64,000 nucleotides of DNA from Candidatus Fermentithermobacillaceae bacterium (GTDB lineage Bacteria; Bacillota; Sulfobacillia; Fermentithermobacillales; DUSS01). Positions 57,285-64,000 of the stretch are shown here, piece by piece. The translations under genes were made by a program, and so were the position numbers. Within the stretch, counting starts at the first letter, position 1; each line of letters starts with the position of its first letter. The stretch lies in the NCBI GenBank assembly GCA_014896535.1, contig JADBKE010000012.1, positions 1 through 64,000 of the forward strand, given 5' to 3'. Below the pieces are notes generated by a model. The model was given only the letters and a program-made list of their open reading frames with translations. It ran no database searches and had not been told where the DNA came from.

Positions 57285-58724
57285 ATGACCAGTCAAGACA
57301 GCGGAGTGGTAGTGAGAGCAGGTAGAGGATATGCAGTGGTCTTGACCAGGGATGGCCGCTTCCTTAGAGTCAGGTCCCGCGGAATTCCCCCCATGGTCGG
57401 AGAAGAAATCCCTCTCGCATCACCGTTCGCTCCGTGGGCATCCTGGACGCGCTGGGTCCCGGCGGTCGCGTTGGCCTGCGTCATGGTTTTCCTGTCCTTT
57501 TTTGGGTACACAAAATACATCCAAGCCAGGCCAGCTGTGGCCTACGTGTCCGTTGATTCATCGGGCAGCGTCGAGCTGGAGGTAAACGACCGGGGGCTCG
57601 TCAGGTCGGCAACTGCCTTCGACGAAAAGGGCCAGGAGCTTCTGAGCCTGGTCCGCTACCAGTTCCAACCCGTCGACAAGGTTATCGCGGAGATGGCCAA
57701 AATCGAGAGCAAGAAAGGTTCATCCGGTTTCATCGTAGGCTTTATTCCCATCAAAGAAACGCCGCAGGTCACAAAGTTTGAAGCCAGAATTCGAGAGGAA
57801 GTGCGTAAAGCCGCCTCTAATTTCCCGCTCCTGCCGACTCAAACTGGGCAGAGCACTGGAGGGGATTCAGGGGTGACCAACCCCCTGGTCAACACCTTCA
57901 GATTCACCGTCCAGATGCGGGACAAAGCCAGGGCTATGTCGATGTCGCCTGCGAGGCTCCTGGTGTGGGGGCTCTCCGCCAAGAGCCGCGCCACGGCACC
58001 CTCCGGACCCGGACCGGGCAGTCCCAACGGAACTTCCGGCGGAAAAGGTCAACCGCCTAAGCCCGGCGACTCGACTCAACCCGGCAAGACAGGTCCGGGG
58101 ACCGGGTCAGGCCAGCCGGGGACGAAACCGGGCGGTGCGGTCCCACCGGGTACAACCGGCGCGTTCTCGGAAGAACAAGTCCGCACCAGTTTGCCCGATG
58201 TCTCGAACGTCAGGGACTTCCTGGAGGTGCTGAAGGAACACGAAGACCCGGAAAAACTCCAGGAAGTGGTCGAAGAAATGCTCGACGCGCTAGAAGAGGC
58301 CGAGAAGAAGCCGGCAAAAGGGGAGGAAGGTACGGAGCCCGGAGGCAACGAAACGACTCCCGGCAGACCGGACAACGGCAGTGGTGCGGGAAAGGAAGAC
58401 CGGGGTAAAAAAGGCAACGGCAAGGGGGGAGAACAGCCCGGAAAGGGCGGAAAGATCGATGACCGCGGAAGAAGCGGTTACGGCAGAGCCGGTTACAGCG
58501 GAGGTAGCAGGTACGGCGGGAAAAGCGGGGGCGGCGAAAAGAGCGGGGATGCTGTTAAGGGTGAGGTAAAGGCGGACCACGGTGAAGACGGCGAAGACGG
58601 TACAGAGAGCGGAAAAGGCGGCGTCGAGAAAACCAGCGGGAAAACGGCGCTCGGTGAAGATACGGCGAGAGGAGACAGCGGGCATGGCGAAGAGAGCCCC
58701 GATGACGAACCGGATGACCGCTAA
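57285..58724 (+). CDS. rsgI: RsgI-type anti-sigma-I factor with low-complexity Gly/Lys/Glu-rich C-terminus
   Basis: Short RsgI_N-like N-terminus (VVRAGRGYAVVLTRDGRFLRVRSRG), TM (WVPAVALACVMVFLSFFGYTKY), VAYVSVDSSGSVELEVNDRGLVRSATAFDEKG; immediately follows sigI. Confidence 0.9.
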   Translation: MTSQDSGVVVRAGRGYAVVLTRDGRFLRVRSRGIPPMVGEEIPLASPFAPWASWTRWVPAVALACVMVFLSFFGYTKYIQARPAVAYVSVDSSGSVELEVNDRGLVRSATAFDEKGQELLSLVRYQFQPVDKVIAEMAKIESKKGSSGFIVGFIPIKETPQVTKFEARIREEVRKAASNFPLLPTQTGQSTGGDSGVTNPLVNTFRFTVQMRDKARAMSMSPARLLVWGLSAKSRATAPSGPGPGSPNGTSGGKGQPPKPGDSTQPGKTGPGTGSGQPGTKPGGAVPPGTTGAFSEEQVRTSLPDVSNVRDFLEVLKEHEDPEKLQEVVEEMLDALEEAEKKPAKGEEGTEPGGNETTPGRPDNGSGAGKEDRGKKGNGKGGEQPGKGGKIDDRGRSGYGRAGYSGGSRYGGKSGGGEKSGDAVKGEVKADHGEDGEDGTESGKGGVEKTSGKTALGEDTARGDSGHGEESPDDEPDDR

Positions 58725-58741
58725 TCGAACACTGATCGAAC

Positions 58742-60985
58742 GTGTGTGCCTTCTTCTCGTTCTATAATGGTATTACCGGTATGGGTGCTGTGAATGAACT
58801 CTCCCCTCAACTTATATTCGAAGCATTTCGAGAAGATGGACTTCTCAAGTCGGTCGTCGCCGGATACGAGTACAGACCCGAGCAGGCGCAAATGGCCGAG
58901 GCGGTCTGGCAAACCCTTTCGGACGGAGGCGTCCTCCTCGTCGAAGCGGGAACCGGGGTCGGGAAGTCCATGGCTTATCTTTTCCCCGCAACCGTTCTCG
59001 CAGCTTCGGTCGGACGGCGCGTAGTCGTTTCCACCTACACGGTGAACCTCCAGGAACAACTGGTGTCCAAGGACCTCCCCTCCCTCCACAAGTTCTGGGA
59101 AAAACAGGGCATCGCGGTTAACTGGGATCTGGTTAAGGGAAGGGGACATTACCTTTGCCTGCGTAAGTTCAATCGCCGCTACGATCAGGCGCTCAGACAA
59201 ACGGATCTGTTCAACTACACAAAACCGGAGGAGGACCTGATCAAGCAGCTGAAAGCTCTCATCGAGCGCAGCTCGGCAGCGGTTGGGTCACCGATAGACG
59301 CCCGGGGCGATGCCGCATCTTCCTTCGACGACGCAAACGCTGGTGTATGGGTCGAGGGCGGAATCGACCCCGCGCGCGGATATCCGGCCTCGGGTATCAG
59401 GGAATGGTGGGACGGAGACATCGATCGACTTCCCATGAGGGTGCCTCCGAACCTGTGGAGCGAGTTTTCGTCGGATACCGAGAGCTGCATGGGGGCAAAG
59501 TGCCCCTACAGAAACCGGTGCTTTTACCGGCTGGCCAGGTCCTCGCTGGACAAATGCCATATCCTCGTGGTCAATCACGCTCTTTTAGTTTCCGATCTGC
59601 GTCTGAAGGTTGAAACGGACGGCAAGACCCGGCTCCTGCCCGCGTACGACACGCTGATCATAGACGAAGCGCACCACTTCGAGTCGGTAGTGAGAGAGCA
59701 CTTGGGGACATCGATAAGCTCGTGGCGACTCAGGAGACTCGCCGCTGACACCCTGAGGGAACTGAGGTCCGAGCCGTTGTCCCGTTTCATCGGAAAGAAG
59801 CAGGCGGAAAGTTTGAAAGAGACTTTGGACGGCGCCATCGATTCCCTCGAAAAAATCCTCGATAACCTTCTTAAACAGGTGAAATCCAGAGAGTCGGAAA
59901 AGGCCCGGCTCACCCGGAAGGCGTTCATCGACCAGGAACTCGTCGATACCCTGAGGGAAGTAGCGGCGATCGTCAACACGTGGCTCGATTACGACCTGAC
60001 GCAGGAAGAGCGGTTTGAGGTGTCGAGCCTGCGCCGCAGGTTCATCGAGCTCGCCGATGACCTCGACGAGTTCAATTCCCTCGAAGGCGACGGCGTAGAC
60101 ACGGTCTACTGGGTGGAGAGAGCTTCCGATGGCGGAGCGCGGGTAGACGCCCTTCGTTCGTGTCCTCTCGAGGTGGCTAACTACCTCCAGGAAAATCTCT
60201 GGTCCGAGCTACGGTCCGTCGTACTCACCTCCGCCACGTTGACGGTGGGCAAGAGGGAACCTTTCGGTTATATAAAAAGCGCCCTGGGGCTGGAATTTGG
60301 CCGCGAGCTGCAGCTCGGGTCTCCCTTTGATTACGGAGAGCAGGCGTGTCTGTGCGTTCCGTGGGATTCGCACCGCTACGATCCGAACAGCCCCGACTTC
60401 CTGGAGTACGTGGCACAGACCATTCCGGAAATAGCCGACCTCACGTCAGGCAGGTGTTTCGTCCTGTTCACCAGCTATAAAGCCATGGATACGGTGGTCC
60501 GCAGCGTGAAAGACAAGCTGGAAGCAAAGGGTTTTCCCGTGCTCAAACAGGGCGACGATTCCCGGGAATCCTTGCTCCGGCAGTTTAAGGCGCTGGGTAA
60601 TGCAGTTCTGTTCGGCGTTGACTCGTTCTGGGAGGGAGTGGACGTGCCCGGAGACGCGCTTTCCTGCGTCGTCGTGGTCAAGCTCCCGTTTTCCGTCCCA
60701 GACGATCCCGTGATCCAAGCGAGAAGCGAGCTGTGGGAATCCCAGGGCCGTAGCCCGTTCTGGTCATACTTCGTTCCCAAAGCCGCCCTCAAGCTCAAAC
60801 AGGGGTTTGGCCGGCTCATCCGAACTAAAACCGATCGGGGGGCCGTCGTGATACTCGATCCGCGGATCGCCACCAGAGACTACGGAAAGGTCCTCCTGGA
60901 AAGCTTGCCGCCGGCGAAAATCACGACCGACCTCGAGGACATCGCCCGGGCCGTGAACCCCCCATCTAAATCGCCTCGAAACTGA
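58742..60985 (+). CDS. dinG: DinG/XPD-family ATP-dependent DNA helicase (true start probably about 58781)
   Basis: LLVEAGTGVGKSMAYLFPATVLA; Cys cluster SCMGAKCPYRNRCF...LVVNHALL; DTLIIDEAHHFE; LFGVDSFWEGVDVPGDALSCVVVVKLPF; GFGRLIRTKTDRGAVVILDPR. Confidence 0.93.
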   Translation: MCAFFSFYNGITGMGAVNELSPQLIFEAFREDGLLKSVVAGYEYRPEQAQMAEAVWQTLSDGGVLLVEAGTGVGKSMAYLFPATVLAASVGRRVVVSTYTVNLQEQLVSKDLPSLHKFWEKQGIAVNWDLVKGRGHYLCLRKFNRRYDQALRQTDLFNYTKPEEDLIKQLKALIERSSAAVGSPIDARGDAASSFDDANAGVWVEGGIDPARGYPASGIREWWDGDIDRLPMRVPPNLWSEFSSDTESCMGAKCPYRNRCFYRLARSSLDKCHILVVNHALLVSDLRLKVETDGKTRLLPAYDTLIIDEAHHFESVVREHLGTSISSWRLRRLAADTLRELRSEPLSRFIGKKQAESLKETLDGAIDSLEKILDNLLKQVKSRESEKARLTRKAFIDQELVDTLREVAAIVNTWLDYDLTQEERFEVSSLRRRFIELADDLDEFNSLEGDGVDTVYWVERASDGGARVDALRSCPLEVANYLQENLWSELRSVVLTSATLTVGKREPFGYIKSALGLEFGRELQLGSPFDYGEQACLCVPWDSHRYDPNSPDFLEYVAQTIPEIADLTSGRCFVLFTSYKAMDTVVRSVKDKLEAKGFPVLKQGDDSRESLLRQFKALGNAVLFGVDSFWEGVDVPGDALSCVVVVKLPFSVPDDPVIQARSELWESQGRSPFWSYFVPKAALKLKQGFGRLIRTKTDRGAVVILDPRIATRDYGKVLLESLPPAKITTDLEDIARAVNPPSKSPRN

Positions 60986-61116
60986 TCAGCACTGATCAGC
61001 GCGTTTACGGTGCCTGCAGTCTACCCCGAACCTGCTGCAAACCTCCACCCCGCTGAAGTCGGGGATTCTTACGATTCAATCTGTGCGGCAACCTGCCGCC
61101 TCTCGACACACCACCA

Positions 61117-64000
61117 TCAGCACTCGCTATACCCGCACGCCAAGCACTTTAGGCACCCCTCGATATGGACGAGGTTCCAGGTGCCGCAGGACGGACACAG
61201 GTTGAACCGCTTGCCCGGCACGAGAGGAAGCTCGTCCTGAACCGGCTTGGATTCCTCCTCTTCCGATTGTTGCTCGAGACCTTCCAGGTACTCGTGGAAG
61301 AACTGGCCTATGGCGTCGGGCACCGACCGCACCCTGTTGGGTCCGAACCCGATGCTCCTCGAGCCTCCGATTCCGGTGAGCTGGTCGGCCACCTCGTGAG
61401 GATCGATGCCCGATCTCAGCGCCAGCGAGATGAGCCTGGCCAAAGCTTCGGTAAATGCTGCGACGTCGCTCCCGGCCTTCCCTATCTGGGCGAAAAGTTC
61501 CACGGGATGACCGTCCAGCGTGTTCAGGGTCAAGAACAGCTTGCCCACAGGCGTCTCTTTGACATCGGTGAACCCCGAAAGCCTCTTCGGCCTCTCAATT
61601 GGACGGATCTTCCCCCACACGCCGTTGATGCCTCTGGGCTGGCCCTGAACTCCGGCCCGACCGGCCTCGAGCTCGCCCTTGCGCCCGGCGTCAGCCGCGC
61701 CCACGGTGAGCACCTGCTCTTCCCTGCTGCCGTCCCTGTACACCGTCACGCCCTTGACACCCAGGCGGTAAGCGAGGAGAAACACCTTCTCCACGTCATC
61801 GCGGGTAGCATGCCGCGGGAAATTCACCGTCTTGGAGACGGCGTTGTGTGTGTGGCGCTGGAAAGCGGCCTGCATCCTCACATGCCACTCAGGGCTGCAC
61901 TCGTGCGCGGTGACGAAAACCCGGCGCACCTTTTCGGGTATTTCCGGTATGCCCGCCAGGGTTCCGCGGGCGGCGACGCGTTCCATCAGTTCCTCGCTGT
62001 AAAAGCCCAACTTCCGCGCCACCTGCTCGAACCTGGGATTTACCTCCACCAGGGCCTTCTTGTCCAACACGTGCCTGGTGAAAGCTATGCTGAAAAGCGG
62101 CTCTATCCCGGAAGAAGCACCGGCTATGATGCTGATCGAGCCCGTAGGAGCAATGGTAGTGGTGGTCGCGTTCCGCAATCGCAGGTTTTGCGCAGCGTAG
62201 ATGCTCTTTTCGAAGTTTTCGAACACACCCCTGGTTCTGGCCAGATCCACGGAAGCTTTCACCGACTCCTCCTGAATGAACTTCATAACCTGCGAAGCCA
62301 GTTCGATAGCCTCTTCGGAGTTATACGGAATACCGAGATCGATGAGCATATCGGCCCAGCCCATTACCCCGAGGCCTATCTTTCTGTTTCCGTACGCCAT
62401 GGCGTCGATCTGGGATAACGGATACTTGTTGGCGTCTATGAGGTTATCGAGGAAGTGCACGGCCTCCCATATAACCTCGCGCATCCCGTTCCAGTCGATG
62501 AGCTCCTCCGGGCGCTTGCGCGAAGCTTCCGGGTCGCCCCAAACGGATCTCGTGAAAGTTCCCAGGTTTATCGACCCCAGGCAGCACGCCTCGTACGGAA
62601 GCAAGGGTTGTTCTCCGCAGTTGGATACGACAAATCCGTTGGCGATAAACGAATGACTGTAGGGGACGGTGAGGTCGAATACCTCTTTCCGGCCGCACGG
62701 CTCAACCGACTCTACAACATCCACGAACTGCTCGCTGTAAAAACCTCGCTTCCTCCGATTTAGCGCCTCCACCAGATTCGAGTACCGGTTGTCCAGAAAG
62801 CCAATGGAATCAAGGTACCGTCTTAAACTATCGCCGCTGATTTGCAGCTCAAAACATACGCCGCGGCGTTCGTAAGACGACGTCGAACCGTCAACACGCC
62901 GGTAGCAAAAGCTCCGCCGCGGAGGCCTACTTCTGTCGTATATCGAAGAGCGAATTCCCAGAAACAAGAGGAGCCTTTGAACGTCCTCTAGAAGACTCTT
63001 GGATTTAGATGTCAGCCTCACGTAGGCGGTGCCATTTCTAGATACGGACATGGTTCCGTCAGCCGTGAACAAACCTTTCAAGAAACCCACAACGGCTTCT
63101 TCAGTGGCTTGGAACAGGCTCTTCGGCACCCGCTTTTCTTCTGCGCAAACAGGTAGGACACCCAGCTTCAGGAAAAACTCAACGAGCCACCGTGAGTGAT
63201 AGCTCAAATGCCAGACACCATCATGCCTCTTAACGGGCTTGACGCTTCTACCGTACCATTTGCTTAAGTGCTGCATCACCATGTGCATCACATGAGCGTC
63301 ACTTTGCGAGAAGACGAAACCTACGCCGCAGTTCTTCTCATCGTACCTGAGCCACCCATCTCCGATTAGCCACCCCAGCACCACACCCAATTCCGCGGAC
63401 CATTCGCTGGGGAGATTCAACTCGTAAACTCTGCCATTTGCTCCCCTGGGACGGTTATTCACCTGGAAAGGCAGAGAGGTACGGTTTGAGAAAGCAGCTT
63501 TCCCCGACTGAAGAAGTACGCGGTCTTTTCCGGGCCTGAGCTCCCCGGCGGGCACCCAGCCTCGTGTAGTCATCATCTGGTGGTCAGGGGTCACTTCTAT
63601 TGAGAAACCATGCTTCGTGGTGATTTTGACCACATCCCTGACCCCTGTGCGGAATGCCCTTGAAATCGGAGTCAGCTCAACACCTGAAACAGAAAGCGCA
63701 GCACTGCCAGTGGTAGCTTCCAGGGCAGAGTTTTGCACCACTCTCGCATCAACCGCAACCCTCAGCCCGCCTTCGCGCCATTTCTCGGCGATCTCCCTTA
63801 TTGGGATTAGCCCTAACTCTGTCGAAACGAGTGAATCTCCAACCACGCAGGGATTCGTACTTTCGATCTCACCCAGTGCGGGAGTGGGATTATCCTTGTT
63901 CAAACGGTCGAGGAAGATAACTCCCGGCTCGCCGTTTTTCCAGGCCTGGTCCACGATTTTCTTGAACACCTCGGCCGCGTTGAGCTTTCCCACCACCTGA
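61117..64000 (-). CDS. nrdJ: vitamin B12-dependent (class II) ribonucleotide reductase, 3' portion; gene continues past right window edge
   Basis: ESTNP|CGEQPLLPYEACCLGSINL, NRKIGLGVMGWADMLIDLGIPYNSEEAIELA, NATTTTIAPTGSISIIAGASSGIEPLFS; C-terminal zinc ribbon CPSCGTWNLVHIEGCLKCLACGYSEC. Confidence 0.96.
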   Translation of the reverse strand, partial: QVVGKLNAAEVFKKIVDQAWKNGEPGVIFLDRLNKDNPTPALGEIESTNPCVVGDSLVSTELGLIPIREIAEKWREGGLRVAVDARVVQNSALEATTGSAALSVSGVELTPISRAFRTGVRDVVKITTKHGFSIEVTPDHQMMTTRGWVPAGELRPGKDRVLLQSGKAAFSNRTSLPFQVNNRPRGANGRVYELNLPSEWSAELGVVLGWLIGDGWLRYDEKNCGVGFVFSQSDAHVMHMVMQHLSKWYGRSVKPVKRHDGVWHLSYHSRWLVEFFLKLGVLPVCAEEKRVPKSLFQATEEAVVGFLKGLFTADGTMSVSRNGTAYVRLTSKSKSLLEDVQRLLLFLGIRSSIYDRSRPPRRSFCYRRVDGSTSSYERRGVCFELQISGDSLRRYLDSIGFLDNRYSNLVEALNRRKRGFYSEQFVDVVESVEPCGRKEVFDLTVPYSHSFIANGFVVSNCGEQPLLPYEACCLGSINLGTFTRSVWGDPEASRKRPEELIDWNGMREVIWEAVHFLDNLIDANKYPLSQIDAMAYGNRKIGLGVMGWADMLIDLGIPYNSEEAIELASQVMKFIQEESVKASVDLARTRGVFENFEKSIYAAQNLRLRNATTTTIAPTGSISIIAGASSGIEPLFSIAFTRHVLDKKALVEVNPRFEQVARKLGFYSEELMERVAARGTLAGIPEIPEKVRRVFVTAHECSPEWHVRMQAAFQRHTHNAVSKTVNFPRHATRDDVEKVFLLAYRLGVKGVTVYRDGSREEQVLTVGAADAGRKGELEAGRAGVQGQPRGINGVWGKIRPIERPKRLSGFTDVKETPVGKLFLTLNTLDGHPVELFAQIGKAGSDVAAFTEALARLISLALRSGIDPHEVADQLTGIGGSRSIGFGPNRVRSVPDAIGQFFHEYLEGLEQQSEEEESKPVQDELPLVPGKRFNLCPSCGTWNLVHIEGCLKCLACGYSEC
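62620..63849 (-). other. intein (410 aa) with LAGLIDADG homing endonuclease in NrdJ, inserted at ESTNP|CGEQP
   Basis: Starts CVVGDSLVSTELGLIPIREIA (block A), SIEVTPDHQMMTTRGWVPAGEL (block B), LGWLIGDGWL and LKGLFTADGTM (DOD motifs), KEVFDLTVPYSHSFIANGFVVSN|C (blocks F/G). Confidence 0.96.

Noticed and set aside
61049-61075. CCCCGCTGAAGTCGGGGATTCTT hairpin as an IS200/IS605 end
   Set aside because: Equally consistent with a simple terminator after dinG/nrdJ; no TnpA or TnpB sequence adjacent.
61165-62418. 417-aa plus-strand ORF
   Set aside because: Antisense to nrdJ; no independent support.

Overview
GC-rich bacterial chromosomal window, most likely from a thermophilic Firmicute (Bacillota). 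This guess rests on the SigI/RsgI pair, a T-box leader, a B12-dependent RNR with intein, IorAB, and pyk-pfkA-dnaE synteny. Contents by position: a left-edge IS66-family element (tnpC/B/A); a frameshifted Fic gene; HD-GYP; a cysE-cysK operon behind a T-box leader with a UGC (Cys) specifier; a lipoprotein with tandem-duplicated domains next to apbE; an MFS transporter; an unusual repeat-dense intergenic island (15.1-16.65 kb); tRNA-Leu(CAA); a thioesterase; an S41 peptidase; an amino-sugar operon with a UlaA-type PTS, AgaS-like and NagA-like enzymes, a PfkB-family kinase, a class II aldolase and a GntR regulator; an OadB beta subunit with a 30-aa OadG-like microprotein; pyk-pfkA-dnaE; nth; murD; ABC exporters; IorAB; SigI-RsgI; a DinG-like helicase; and a partial nrdJ carrying a 410-aa LAGLIDADG intein. 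The least explained item is a 15-unit array at 15.56-16.16 kb. Each unit is a 21-bp imperfect palindrome (AGTGCAAAC-NNN-GTTGGCACT) separated by 20-22 bp, with a 42-bp period and no cas genes in view. A 16-bp-period CCATGG palindromic array directly follows it. Several unrelated two-copy direct repeats share a 71-75 bp offset, four of them exactly 71. Homopolymer-associated frameshifts affect tnpC, fic and the gntR-type regulator. Many housekeeping proteins appear to carry low-complexity in-frame insertions. All calls come from reading the sequence and the supplied ORFs; no database search was run.
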